A DNA stretch of 64,000 bases from Rhodobacter sp. (GTDB lineage: Bacteria > Pseudomonadota > Alphaproteobacteria > Rhodobacterales > Rhodobacteraceae): assembly GCA_020637515.1 (NCBI GenBank), contig JACKKG010000001.1, positions 2,634,501 through 2,698,500 of the forward strand, written 5' to 3'. Position numbers and translations under genes: made by a program. Below are positions 43,630-51,787 of the stretch, piece after piece (the first letter of the stretch is position 1; each line of letters begins with the position of its first letter). The notes beneath the pieces are model-generated. The model ran no database searches and had not been told where the DNA came from. It saw only the letters and a program-made list of their open reading frames with translations.

Positions 43630-44520
43630 TCAAAGACCGGGCAGGTCCAGAACCAGCGCCGCGTGATCGCTGGCACGGGGCCGTGCACCCCCCACATCGG
43701 CAAGCCGCGCCTGCGGCCCGCCCGCGTCACGCCCCAGGCCCGCGCGCATGGCCACCGGCACCGCCCCGGGCCAGCGCCGCGCCAGCGCGGGCGAGGCGAT
43801 CATGCCGTCCGGGCAGCCGCGATGGCCGACCCCATCCCACCAGGTCCAGCGGTCGGCTTCGGGCATCCGGTCGATCAGGTCCACGCCAAAGGGCCCCAAA
43901 AGCGGCGCCACGGCGCGCGCGCGCTGTCGGCGCGGGTCGTTCAGATCGCCCAGCACCAGCCACAGCGCCCGCGCGGGGTCGTCGAAGCGGCGCTCGATCA
44001 GGCGGCGGACCGCGCTCGCCTCGGTCCACCGCTGCGCCCAGGCCGCCGCGGCCTCTGGATAGGGCGCCTTGAAATGCACGATGAACAGGCTCAACGCGCC
44101 CAGATCGACCTCAAGACAATCGCGCGCGAACACGCGCCCGTCGCCGCGTTCGCTGGCCAGCCCCAGCGCGCGCGCCGACTGCCGCGCGTGACTGCGCGCC
44201 GCAAAGGGCCGCCGCGCCATCGCCGCAAGATCGCGCCCACCGCCATCGTTGCCGGGCAGACAGGCGCGCCAGGGCCAGGGGGCAGCGCCGGCGGCCCGCA
44301 ACAGGTGGTCGTGGAAATAGTCCAGCGTCGCGCGGTCGAAAACCTCCTGCAAGGCGCAGACATCGGCGTCCGAGCGCGCCAGAATCGCCGCCGTGAGCCG
44401 CCGGTCGGCATAGTCCAGCGCGTCGGCCGCCTCGTCACTGTCGCGCGCCCCGTCCAGCCGCGCGCGCCCGCGGTTGTGGCGCAGCCGCAGGTTCTGCACG
44501 TTGAACGTCAGAACCCGCAT
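43630..44520 (-). CDS. endonuclease/exonuclease/phosphatase family protein
   Basis: 296 residues. The EEP fold signatures appear in order: TFNVQNLR at the N-terminus, the metal-binding Glu in CALQEVFD, HFKAPY, the catalytic GDLNDPR and the C-terminal SDHAALV. There is no signal peptide. Members cleave DNA, RNA or phospho-lipids; nothing here separates these. It starts 9 bases downstream of the aldolase stop, so it is cotranscribed with it. Confidence 0.85.
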   Translation of the reverse strand: MRVLTFNVQNLRLRHNRGRARLDGARDSDEAADALDYADRRLTAAILARSDADVCALQEVFDRATLDYFHDHLLRAAGAAPWPWRACLPGNDGGGRDLAAMARRPFAARSHARQSARALGLASERGDGRVFARDCLEVDLGALSLFIVHFKAPYPEAAAAWAQRWTEASAVRRLIERRFDDPARALWLVLGDLNDPRRQRARAVAPLLGPFGVDLIDRMPEADRWTWWDGVGHRGCPDGMIASPALARRWPGAVPVAMRAGLGRDAGGPQARLADVGGARPRASDHAALVLDLPGL

Positions 44521-44529
44521 GGCGCGCGC

Positions 44530-45288
44530 TCAGCGAAACCGGGCCGCGAGCGCGCGCATCCCGTTCGCCAGCACCAGCACGTCGATGCCGACGGCCACGA
44601 AATTGGCGCCGGTGGCGATCCAGCCCTTCGCCTGCGCCTCGTCGGTGGACAGGATCCCCGCCGCCTTGCCGGCCGCACGGATGCGCTGGATCGCGCCGGT
44701 GATCGCCTCCGTCACCTCGGGGGCGTTCGCCTGGCCGCGATAGCCCATGTCGGCCGACAGATCGGCGGGGCCGATGAACACGCCGTCCACCCCCTCGACC
44801 GCCAGAATGTCGTCCAGCGCGGCGAGCCCGGCGCGGTTCTCCACCTGCACCAGCAGGCAGACCTCGGCGTCGGCCTTGTTGACGTAATCCGCGATCCCGC
44901 TGAACCGCGAGGCCCGGGCCAGCGCCGCGCCGACCCCGCGCAGGCCCTCGGGCGGATACCGCATCGCCCGCGCCAGCAACGCCGCCTGGGCGCCCGATTC
45001 GACCATCGGCACCAGAATCGTCTGCGCGCCGATGTCCAGCGCCTGCTTGACCATCCACACCTCGCCGACCGGCAGGCGGATGACCGGATGCGCGCGCGAT
45101 CGCCCCAGTGCCGTCAACTGCTCGCGCATCGAACGCAGGTCGTTGGGCGCGTGCTCGCCATCGATCAGCAGCCAGTCGAACCCGGCCTCGCCCGAGATCT
45201 CGGCCGCATAGCCGTCGGCCAGCCCGACCCAACAGCCAATCTGCACCTCGCCGCGCGCCAGCGCCGCCTTGAACCCGTTTTTCTGCAT
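44530..45288 (-). CDS. HpcH/HpaI-family aldolase
   Basis: 252 residues from the ATG at 45288, matching the HpaI start (MQKNGFKAALARGEVQIGCW). The metal and substrate residues are in LLIDGEHAPND, QVENRAGLA and VDGVFIGPADLSADMG, and the basic Arg in IRLPVG. It catalyses reversible cleavage of 2-keto-3-deoxy or 4-hydroxy-2-oxo acids to pyruvate and an aldehyde. Its start codon lies at the very end of the third double-hairpin repeat. Substrate unknown. Confidence 0.88.
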   Translation of the reverse strand: MQKNGFKAALARGEVQIGCWVGLADGYAAEISGEAGFDWLLIDGEHAPNDLRSMREQLTALGRSRAHPVIRLPVGEVWMVKQALDIGAQTILVPMVESGAQAALLARAMRYPPEGLRGVGAALARASRFSGIADYVNKADAEVCLLVQVENRAGLAALDDILAVEGVDGVFIGPADLSADMGYRGQANAPEVTEAITGAIQRIRAAGKAAGILSTDEAQAKGWIATGANFVAVGIDVLVLANGMRALAARFR

Positions 45289-45372
45289 CTTTGTGCTCCA
45301 AATATCCTCGGGGGTTTCCCAAGGGGGTGGAAAACCCCCTTGGGGCGGGGGTGCGGGGGCGGCAGCCCCCGC
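45286..45372 (-). repeat. double-hairpin intergenic repeat, copy 3 (between decarboxylase and aldolase)
   Basis: On the minus strand, one base after the decarboxylase stop: hairpin A GCGGGGG/CCCCCGC (45353-45372) is identical to copies 1-2. Hairpin B is CCCAAGGGGGT/ACCCCCTTGGG (45318-45344), changed in sequence but still perfectly paired. The tail (GAGGATATTT, then ACAAAGATG) ends in the ATG that starts the aldolase. The paired changes in hairpin B argue for selection on structure. Confidence 0.75.
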
Positions 45373-45373
45373 G

Positions 45374-46786
45374 CTACCCGGCCAGATCGCGCAACACCGT
45401 GCCTGCCAGCCGCACATCCGCCTCGGTGCAGGCGAAACTGCCCGCCTGAAAGCGCACCACGAGCCGCCCGCCCGTCCGCCCCTGCGTGACATAGATCCGA
45501 CCGTCGTCGTTTACCCGCGTGACAAAGTCGATCATCGCCGCCTCGTCGGCCCCCTTCAAGGCAAAGGTGAACAGCGACAGCACGGGCTCGGTCACGATCT
45601 CGAACCGGGGATCGGCGCGCAATTCCTCGGCCAGGGCCTGGCTCCAGCGGACATGGTCGCGCATCACCGCCCGCAACCCGCGCAGGCCATAGGCCTTCAG
45701 CACGAACCACAGCTTCAGCGCGCGGAACCGCCGGCCCAGCGGGACCGACCATTCGGAATAGTTGACGAACCCGTCCTTGCCATGGGTCCGCAGGTATTCG
45801 GGCTGGATGGCGAGGGTCTTCACCAGCGGCTCGGGGTCGCGCAGGAAATGTGCGGAAAAATCGAACTGCACCCCCATCCATTTGTGCGGGTTCAGCACCA
45901 GCGAATCCGCGCCCTCGATCCCCGCCCACAGCGGGCGGAATTCCGGGCACAGCATCGCCGCCCCCGCCCAGGCCGCGTCAACGTGACTGTAGAGCCCCTC
46001 GTCGCGGGCGACGGCCAGGATCGCCGTCAGGTCGTCACAGGCGCCCGTCCCGGTGCCGCCCACGCAGGCCACCACCCCCGCCGGCAGATCCCCGGCCGCG
46101 CGGTCGGCGGCAATCCGGTTGCGCAGGGCCACCGGGTCCATGGACCGCAACGGGCCCTGCGTGGGGATCCGCACGAGGTTCTCGGCACCGATCCCGGCGA
46201 TCCAGATCGCCCGATCGACCGAGGTATGCACCTCGTCCGAGGCATAGATCCGCACCCGGGGCTGACCCGACAGCCCCTGCCGGTTGCCGGCCCAGGCCAG
46301 CGCGCGTTCGCGCATCACCAGCACCGCCGCCAGCGTGGCACCCGAGGCCGAGTCCTGGATCACCCCCTGGAACCCGTCGGGCAGGCCCAGCCCCTGGCGC
46401 AGCCAGTCCATCATGCGCGTCTCGATCTCGGTGCTGGCAGGCGAGGTCTGCCACAGCATCCCCTGTTGCGCCAGGATCGCGGCGACGAAATCCGCCAGCA
46501 TCGAGGGCGGCGTGGCATTGGCCGGGAAATAGGCAAAGAAGCGCGGGTGCTGCCAATGGGTCAACCCCGGCACCACCTTGGCGTCGAGGTCGGCCAACAG
46601 GTCATCGAGCCCCGCGCCTTCCTCGGGCGGGGCGGCGGGAAAGGCGGCGGCGACGCGGCCCGGCTCCAGCGGCGCGCGCACCGGGCGTTCGGCGATCGTG
46701 CGGTGATACGCGGCACCCCAACGGGCGATATCGGCCCCGAGACGGGCGAACTGGTCCCAATCGAGCAAGGGTTTTTCGGTGGTCAT
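45374..46786 (-). CDS. pyridoxal-dependent decarboxylase (aromatic-L-amino-acid decarboxylase family)
   Basis: 470 residues. Group II decarboxylase signatures: THWQHPRFFAYFP near residue 76-88, the stacking and Asp region HVDAAWAG, and the PLP lysine in LNPHKWMGVQFD (about 300). The sequence resembles DDC/tyrosine decarboxylases, producing amines from aromatic amino acids. It is followed by copy 3 of the hairpin repeat and then the aldolase. Whether they share a pathway (aromatic catabolism) is a guess based on adjacency. Confidence 0.88.
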   Translation of the reverse strand: MTTEKPLLDWDQFARLGADIARWGAAYHRTIAERPVRAPLEPGRVAAAFPAAPPEEGAGLDDLLADLDAKVVPGLTHWQHPRFFAYFPANATPPSMLADFVAAILAQQGMLWQTSPASTEIETRMMDWLRQGLGLPDGFQGVIQDSASGATLAAVLVMRERALAWAGNRQGLSGQPRVRIYASDEVHTSVDRAIWIAGIGAENLVRIPTQGPLRSMDPVALRNRIAADRAAGDLPAGVVACVGGTGTGACDDLTAILAVARDEGLYSHVDAAWAGAAMLCPEFRPLWAGIEGADSLVLNPHKWMGVQFDFSAHFLRDPEPLVKTLAIQPEYLRTHGKDGFVNYSEWSVPLGRRFRALKLWFVLKAYGLRGLRAVMRDHVRWSQALAEELRADPRFEIVTEPVLSLFTFALKGADEAAMIDFVTRVNDDGRIYVTQGRTGGRLVVRFQAGSFACTEADVRLAGTVLRDLAG

Positions 46787-46847
46787 GGGGGGCCTTTCTG
46801 AACCGTCCGTCCCGAGGCAGATAATCAGAAGATACTGAACAAGGCAA

Positions 46848-47438
46848 TCATTTCGCCACCTGCACCGGCAATCCCGCCGCCATGAGCCGTGCCAGGGGCT
46901 CGGGCGTCAGCAGCGCCACGGGGCCGCTGTCCAGCCGCGGGTCCTGGCACCGCGTGTAGCCCGTGAACCCCCAGCGCCACCATCCGCCCCAGCGCAGCAG
47001 GGGCGCACCGTCGTGGAGGATCATCGCGCCGTCGGGCACGGCCTGGGCCGGGGTCGGCACCAGCCGCCGGGCCTGCCCGTCCAGGCGCGCCGCGTGCAGG
47101 CGGGTGTCGATGGCGTCGGCCGTGGGGTCGCCGAACAGCTCTGACCAGAGCGCCCGAAAGCGCAACCAGTCGGCGTGCCGGCATTCGGCGCAGGGGCGGT
47201 GCCCGGCGGCATAGGCCGTGGCCTCGTCCAGGAAGAACAGCTCGGTATAGCGGCCGGGTTGCATGACGGGCCGCGACCGCCCCCGGAACGCCGTGCGGCA
47301 GGTGATCCAGCGCCGGGTGGCATGGGCGCGCCGGATCGTGCCCTCGGCGTCATGCAGGCATCCGCGATTGCCCATCCACGCCCCGCGCGGCGCCACGGCA
47401 TGAAGCGCGCCCAGGGGATCGACCCGGTTCCTTCGCAT
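46848..47438 (-). CDS. hypothetical protein with CAECRH motif
   Basis: 196 residues from the ATG at 47438. Conserved-looking features are GNRGCLHD, WITCRTAFRGR, ELFFLDEATAYAAGHRPCAECRHADWLRFR and a Trp-rich RWGGWWRWGFTGY in separate segments. The cysteines (RGC, ITC, CAEC) could bind zinc. There is no signal peptide or membrane segment. I recognise it only as a conserved alphaproteobacterial hypothetical protein. It ends 61 bases from the decarboxylase start on the same strand. Confidence 0.65.
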   Translation of the reverse strand: MRRNRVDPLGALHAVAPRGAWMGNRGCLHDAEGTIRRAHATRRWITCRTAFRGRSRPVMQPGRYTELFFLDEATAYAAGHRPCAECRHADWLRFRALWSELFGDPTADAIDTRLHAARLDGQARRLVPTPAQAVPDGAMILHDGAPLLRWGGWWRWGFTGYTRCQDPRLDSGPVALLTPEPLARLMAAGLPVQVAK

Positions 47439-48332
47439 CGGCCTTTGACCCCTCCTCGACTGCTCGCGGCCCGTCAAGGCCGCGTGATCGCGCCCCGCCC
47501 ACCCTTGCGGGAGGGTTCGAAAAGGCGCTGCATCCCGGGGCCCGAGTCGGGCGGATGGCCGATGATGACACGCGTGCTGCGCCTTGTCCCGCTGATCGTT
47601 CTGGCGCTGCTTCTGGCGCGCCCCGTGGATGCGCCCGAGCGTGGCCTGCCCACGCCGGGTGCGGACCGGGGCGGCCAGTTGGCCGCGCTCGTCGTCGCCA
47701 CGGTCGCGGGGGACCCCGCCCGACCCGGCGACCGCCCGCTGCCCCTGCCACCCGGATTGCCCACTCCTCGGACAGGCCCGGCCCCCTTGCAAGCGCGCCG
47801 CTTGCCGCGCGGGGCCCGGTCGCAGCGGCGGCCGCCGCGCGCCCGCCCCACGTTCCGCCCCATGGCCGCGCGCGCGCCGCCCGGGTCCGCCCCCGCAGCC
47901 CTGAACCGACCCCCATCCCTGCGAGGACCCGATGTTTCGTTATCCCGGCCTGATCGTCTTTCTGGCGCTTGTCCTGCTGTTCATGGCCTATGCGGTCACC
48001 ACGCTGATCCTGCATCCGTCGTGAACGCCCGGCCAGCGGCCCGCAAAACGCCGCGCTACCCCACGGGGTGGCGCGGATCATCCGCACCCGTAGGCAGGCC
48101 TTCCCGCGCTGCGGGATCAATCAGGTCGCGAGTCTGGCGGCCGACAAAGCCATTCCCCGTCGCTCTTTCACGACAGGGCGGCGGTGCAGGCCTGGCGCGA
48201 ACAGGCAGACCACCGCGCAGCACATGCGCAGGGCCGCGACGGCGTGTGACGCGCCTGTCGGTCAGCGGGTGGCGCGGGTGCTGCGGGACGACGGCCTGAC
48301 CGTTCGGGCCGAGGTCCCACAACCCTGTTCCC
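47439..48332. other. 0.9-kb gene-poor stretch
   Basis: No conserved gene is visible between the hypothetical at 46.8 kb and tusA. Long open frames exist on both strands but read as Arg/Pro/Ala-rich noise. From 47562 one frame opens with a convincing hydrophobic signal-like start (RVLRLVPLIVLALLLARPVDA) and then loses protein character, so it may be a decayed or very short secreted protein. A 30-residue membrane ORF lies at 47932-48024. Confidence 0.5.
47932..48024 (+). CDS. putative 30-residue membrane microprotein
   Basis: ATG at 47932 with a GAGG site 7 bases upstream (gcgaggacccg). The product is a single hydrophobic helix (FRYPGLIVFLALVLLFMAYA region) with a short polar tail ending TTLILHPS. 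Size, positive-inside start and ribosome site resemble single-pass microproteins. Nothing next to it suggests a partner. Coding is plausible but unproven. Confidence 0.4.
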   Translation: MFRYPGLIVFLALVLLFMAYAVTTLILHPS

Positions 48333-48560
48333 TCAGCCGGTGCGCTTGATGACGAAGGTGTAGGTGCCGCTGCCCTCGTTCGATGAGACCAGCTCGTTGC
48401 CCGTGGTGCGACAGAAGGCTTCGAAATCCTTGACCGCGCCCGGATCGGTGGCGATGATTTCCAGCGTCTGGCCCGTCGCCATGTCCTTGAGCGCCTTTTT
48501 CGCGCGCAGGATGGGCAACGGGCAGTTCAGACCCTTGGCGTCCAGAACCTGATCGGCCAT
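48333..48560 (-). CDS. tusA: sulfur carrier protein TusA
   Basis: 75 residues. The active-site motif is CPLP (Cys13 in GLNCPLPILRAKKAL). TusA accepts persulfide sulfur from rhodaneses or cysteine desulfurases and passes it on. In sulfur oxidisers TusA genes sit with dsrE and hdr genes and feed the oxidation system. It is the last gene of the sHdr locus, 12 bases after the DsrE2-like gene. No obvious terminator follows. Confidence 0.95.
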   Translation of the reverse strand: MADQVLDAKGLNCPLPILRAKKALKDMATGQTLEIIATDPGAVKDFEAFCRTTGNELVSSNEGSGTYTFVIKRTG

Positions 48561-48572
48561 GCGTATAGCTCC

Positions 48573-49067
48573 TTAGATGTAGAGGTTGATATCGCTGCGG
48601 GCGGCGACATCCACCCAGCTCGCCGCGCCGCCCAGGGTGATGCCGTCAACCATGTCCTCTTTCTTGTATTCAAAGAGATCCATGGTCATCTGGCAGGCGA
48701 TCATGTTCACGTCGGCCTCGACGGCCAGCTCGCGCAGTTCCTCGATCGAGGCGACGCCCTTCTTTTTCATCATGTTCTTCATCATGGCCGTGGTCAGCGC
48801 CGTCGCCCCGGGCATCGCCGCCATGATGTTCGGCATCGCCATGTGTCCGCCCGCCATGGGCATTTCCATCGCGGTATTGCCCAGGGGGTTGATCTTGAGG
48901 TTCAGGTCCTTCTTCAGCAGGCTCAGCCCGTAGAAGGTGAAGAACATCGTCACCTCGAGCCCCATCGCGGCCGCCGTGGTGGCCAGGATGAAGGGCGGAT
49001 AGGCCCAGTCGAGCGTGCCCTTGGTGACGATGATCGTCATGGATTTGGCATTGGAATCGTCCAGCAT
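48573..49067 (-). CDS. DsrE2-like (DsrE/DsrF-family) sulfurtransferase
   Basis: 164 residues from the ATG at 49067 (GGGAGAG site upstream). DsrE/F/H fold: TIIVTKGTLDWAYPPFILAT is the first strand and helix, ending with ITLGGAASWVDVAARSD. The single cysteine is Cys125 in MIACQMTMDLF, the expected sulfur-carrying position. A Met-rich loop (67-100) holds 11 methionines. Related DsrE2 proteins are encoded with TusA and rhodanese in sulfur oxidisers. It lies in the sHdr locus between lbpA (138-base gap) and tusA. Confidence 0.85.
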   Translation of the reverse strand: MLDDSNAKSMTIIVTKGTLDWAYPPFILATTAAAMGLEVTMFFTFYGLSLLKKDLNLKINPLGNTAMEMPMAGGHMAMPNIMAAMPGATALTTAMMKNMMKKKGVASIEELRELAVEADVNMIACQMTMDLFEYKKEDMVDGITLGGAASWVDVAARSDINLYI

Positions 49068-49106
49068 GGTTCTTTCTCTCCCGTTGGCGGAACAAATCCG
49101 ACCTTT

Positions 49107-49128
49107 CGGCGGCCCCGCGGAACCGCCG
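49107..49128 (-). other. hairpin between lbpA and the DsrE2-like gene
   Basis: On the minus strand CGGCGG and CCGCCG pair around 10 bases, with possible G-U extension inward. It lies in the only sizeable gap (49068-49205) inside the locus. It could process the message or partly terminate it, setting different levels for dsrE2-tusA. Confidence 0.35.
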
Positions 49129-49205
49129 TTCGACCGGGCGTGTCCGCCCTACCCTGTGCTGCCGCCGCCTTGCGTGCCCCTCACGATCAGCGGGCAGCCG
49201 TCAGC

Positions 49206-49649
49206 TCATGCCGCGCAACCCGCGAACGAGTCGGCGTCCATCTTGGCCTCGTAGGGCGCGGCCACGGCGCTGCCCGCGACCAGCACGGCATCCGCCGCCG
49301 CCTGGTCCACGGGCTTGACCTTGACCATCCAGCCCGCGCCGTAGGTGTCGGAATTGGCCAGCTTGGGTTCGGCGGTCAGGGTGTCGTTGACCGCCAGGAT
49401 CTCGGCGTCGAAGCCGATCTTGGCCGGACCGACCCATTTGCCGCTTTCCACCGTGGCGACGGATTTGCCGCCGGCGATGGTCTTGCCGACCTTCTTGGCG
49501 GTGAAGGCGACCAGCGCCCCGGCCATGCCGGTGGCAATCATGGTCATGCCGACGGTATAGGTGCCGTCGCCGTTCGGGCGATACCACAGGTTGTTCGCCA
49601 CGTCATAGAACAGGTCGTCAGGCAGGTTGCAGCCGCGCACTACGGGCAT
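49206..49649 (-). CDS. lbpA: lipoate-binding protein LbpA (GcvH-like)
   Basis: 147 residues from the ATG at 49649 (GGAGA site). Single lipoyl domain of the GcvH type, with the lipoyl lysine K71 in VATVESGKWVGP and the tail NSDTYGAGWMVKVKP. No glycine cleavage genes (gcvT, gcvP) are nearby. Its place in an sHdr operon marks it as LbpA, the dedicated lipoate carrier needed for sHdr-based sulfur oxidation in studied species. It starts 2 bases after an uncharacterised cysteine protein. Confidence 0.92.
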   Translation of the reverse strand: MPVVRGCNLPDDLFYDVANNLWYRPNGDGTYTVGMTMIATGMAGALVAFTAKKVGKTIAGGKSVATVESGKWVGPAKIGFDAEILAVNDTLTAEPKLANSDTYGAGWMVKVKPVDQAAADAVLVAGSAVAAPYEAKMDADSFAGCAA

Positions 49650-49651
49650 GA

Positions 49652-50104
49652 TCAGTCTCCTTGCAAGGGTGTGGCGTCGCGTTGGCGAACCGGGCGCGAG
49701 GAACAGCAGAAGTCCCCCAGGCCCGATTCGACCATCTTGCCGCCGACGAAAAGGGCGAGGTGGCGCAGGACCATCGCTTGCAGACGCAGGGTCCGGCGCA
49801 ATTCGGGCGTGTCGCCCTCGCAGGCCAGCGCCACGTTGCGCAGATAGACAAGCTCGCGGCAGGTCTCGCGGCAGGCGTTGAACGACGGCTCGCCGCGCGC
49901 GCCCTGCCGGTGCAGCGCCAGCAAGCGGAACCCTTCGTGCGTGACGTCGGTCGGCACCTGCCCGCGCGAGTCGAGCCAGGCTTCGAGCACGCCCTCGCCC
50001 TCGATCAGGTGCGTGTCGGCCAGCGCGCGCGGGTCCACGGCGGGCGCCGCGCCGTCGCGCGCATCCAGACGGTCCAGCAGATCGGCAAAGGGCAGCGCGG
50101 TCAT
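49652..50104 (-). CDS. uncharacterised cysteine-rich protein of the sHdr operon
   Basis: 150 residues from the ATG at 50104, which overlaps the sHdrB2 stop (ATGA). Helical, with cysteines at 78, 82, 95, 133 and 134: C-x3-C in NACRETCRELVY, then ALACEGD and GDFCCSSRP. It has no signal peptide. I do not know its function. Its tight coupling to sHdrB2 on one side and lbpA on the other makes it a candidate component of the system, perhaps in cluster assembly or sulfur transfer between LbpA and the complex. Confidence 0.75.
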   Translation of the reverse strand: MTALPFADLLDRLDARDGAAPAVDPRALADTHLIEGEGVLEAWLDSRGQVPTDVTHEGFRLLALHRQGARGEPSFNACRETCRELVYLRNVALACEGDTPELRRTLRLQAMVLRHLALFVGGKMVESGLGDFCCSSRPVRQRDATPLQGD

Positions 50105-51039
50105 CCCAGCCCTTTCTGCCGCAGCAGATCCCGCGGATCGGACAGGTTTTCCTGCACACCGACCTTTTTCTGCGACAGACCCAACGCCATGCCCACAAGT
50201 TGCGTGAAATAGAGGATCTTCACGTTGGTCTTGCGTCCCAGAACCTCCTCGGCGCGGACCTGGTGCATTTCCAGCCCGGTGTGGCAGGTGGGGCATTCGG
50301 TGGCGATCACCTCGGCGCCGCAGGCCTCGGCGGTTTCCAGGATGTTCAGCACCAGCCGGGTCGAGGTGTCGCTGTCCGACAGCGAATGGGCGCCCCCGCA
50401 ACAGGCGGTCTTCAGCGGGAAATCCACGTTCTCGGCACCGGCGGCGGCCAGGATGTCATCCATATAATGCGGTTTCGCCGTGGATTCGCTGCCCGGGCCC
50501 TGGTCCTTTTCGGGAAAGATATGCCGGGGCCGGGTATACATGCAGCCGTAATAATTGGCGATTTTCAGGCCCTTGAGGTTGTTCTTGACGCGACGCGCAA
50601 GCTCCTCCTCGCCCACGGCGCGCTTGATCCAGTCCAGCGCGTGGATCGTCTCGACCCCGCCGGCCTCATAGGTGTTGTGCCCCGCCTTGCCCGAGAGGCG
50701 CGCGTTGACCTCGACCGAGCCTGCGTCATGCGCCAGGTCGTATTCGGCCTTTTTCAGGTTGTGGTAGCAGCCGTTGCAGGGCGCCATCACGGTGTCAAAG
50801 CCCATGTCCTCGGCGATCGACAGGTTGCGCGCGGACAGGTAGGTCTGGATCTTGGGGTCGATGTTCTTCACTTCCATCGCGCCGCAGCAGTTCCAGTTCT
50901 TCAACTCGACCAGATCGAGCCCCAGCGCCTTGCCCACCGCCTTGGTCGAACGGTTGTAGGCATGGCCCGTCCCCTCGAGCGCGCAGCCGGGGTAATAGGC
51001 AACCTTTTTCAGGTCCTTGCCGTCGGTATCCTTGGCCAT
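50101..51039 (-). CDS. shdrB2: sHdrB2, CCG-domain subunit of sulfur-oxidising Hdr-like complex
   Basis: 312 residues with two complete CCG domains. The first has Cys19, Cys51-Cys52, Cys88 and Cys91 (PGCALEG, NWNCCGAME, APCNGC). The second has Cys166, Cys213-Cys214, Cys249 and Cys252 (YGCMY, TACCGG, ECPTC). In methanogen HdrB such motifs bind noncubane 4Fe-4S clusters that split disulfides. sHdrB2 should hold an equivalent site for a sulfur substrate. It is 1 base after sHdrC2 and coupled to the cysteine-rich protein downstream. Confidence 0.93.
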   Translation of the reverse strand: MAKDTDGKDLKKVAYYPGCALEGTGHAYNRSTKAVGKALGLDLVELKNWNCCGAMEVKNIDPKIQTYLSARNLSIAEDMGFDTVMAPCNGCYHNLKKAEYDLAHDAGSVEVNARLSGKAGHNTYEAGGVETIHALDWIKRAVGEEELARRVKNNLKGLKIANYYGCMYTRPRHIFPEKDQGPGSESTAKPHYMDDILAAAGAENVDFPLKTACCGGAHSLSDSDTSTRLVLNILETAEACGAEVIATECPTCHTGLEMHQVRAEEVLGRKTNVKILYFTQLVGMALGLSQKKVGVQENLSDPRDLLRQKGLG

Positions 51040-51040
51040 C

Positions 51041-51787
51041 TTACTGCCTCCCCTGCCCGTCGAGCCCCAGGGCCGCGCGGTTCTGCGCCTCGACCTCGTG
51101 GACGTATTCGTTGATCGCGCGCCGCGCCGCGCCCCAGTTTCGGGTGCGCGGACGGAACACCACGCCCCAGCCCAGGCGCGTCAGGTAGCCCAGTGGCATC
51201 CGCTTGACCAAACCCGTCACCAGACGCGCCAGCCATGGCTGGTTCGCAGGCTGCCCGGTTCGCCGGAAAAAGCCCAGCAGCACGCGCGTTTCCTCGATCT
51301 TGCCGGTCTTGATGACGCTGCCGGCAAAACCCTCGTCGAAATGGGTAGAGGGGCTTTTCGGCGTGTGGCCCTTCAGCTCAAGCCAGTGGGCGGTGGCTTT
51401 CATCACGCCCTCGGGGACCACGTCGCGCGGGCAGGCATAGGTGCATTTGTTGCAACTGACGCACTGCCAGATGATGTCCTTGTCGCGCAGAAGCTCCTGC
51501 TCCATCCCCAGCCGGATCAGATAGATCCAGTACCGCGGGTTGAATTCGGGGTTCACGGCATTGACCGTGCAGGCGTTGGTGCAGGACCCGCATTGCCAGC
51601 AGCGGTGGATGTTCTCGCCCCCCGGAAGGGCGGCGATCTCGTCTTGCATGGCCTCGTTGTAATCGGTGACCGAGCGCCCCTCGATGAAGGTGGACCAATG
51701 CCCCGAGACATCCACGCCGTCGATGACAAGATGCTCGTGCTCGACCAGGTTTTCGGGCCGGATCAGCGATTTCTCATGAATGGGCAT
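51041..51787 (-). CDS. shdrC2: sHdrC2, iron-sulfur subunit
   Basis: 248 residues. Two classical 4Fe-4S motifs: Cys63-66-69-73 (CWQCGSCTNAC) and Cys109-112-115-119 (CVSCNKCTYAC). HdrC subunits wire electrons between the flavin subunit A and the catalytic subunit B. Its start lies 14 bases inside the upstream sHdrH gene, and sHdrB2 follows after one base. There is no membrane helix, so the complex is soluble. Confidence 0.93.
   Translation of the reverse strand: MPIHEKSLIRPENLVEHEHLVIDGVDVSGHWSTFIEGRSVTDYNEAMQDEIAALPGGENIHRCWQCGSCTNACTVNAVNPEFNPRYWIYLIRLGMEQELLRDKDIIWQCVSCNKCTYACPRDVVPEGVMKATAHWLELKGHTPKSPSTHFDEGFAGSVIKTGKIEETRVLLGFFRRTGQPANQPWLARLVTGLVKRMPLGYLTRLGWGVVFRPRTRNWGAARRAINEYVHEVEAQNRAALGLDGQGRQ

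Noticed and set aside
42523..45489. 988-residue open frame on the plus strand
   Set aside because: It is antisense to phoR, the nuclease-family gene and the aldolase. No domain can be seen in it.
47562..48299. Long plus-strand ORF beginning with a signal-like peptide
   Set aside because: After about 40 residues the product is Arg/Pro/Ala-rich without features. It also overlaps the 30-aa ORF in another frame. Kept only as a note in the gene-poor region.
49206..49649. Glycine cleavage system H protein
   Set aside because: The lipoyl domain is GcvH-like, but gcvT and gcvP are absent and the gene sits inside an sHdr operon, so LbpA is the better call.
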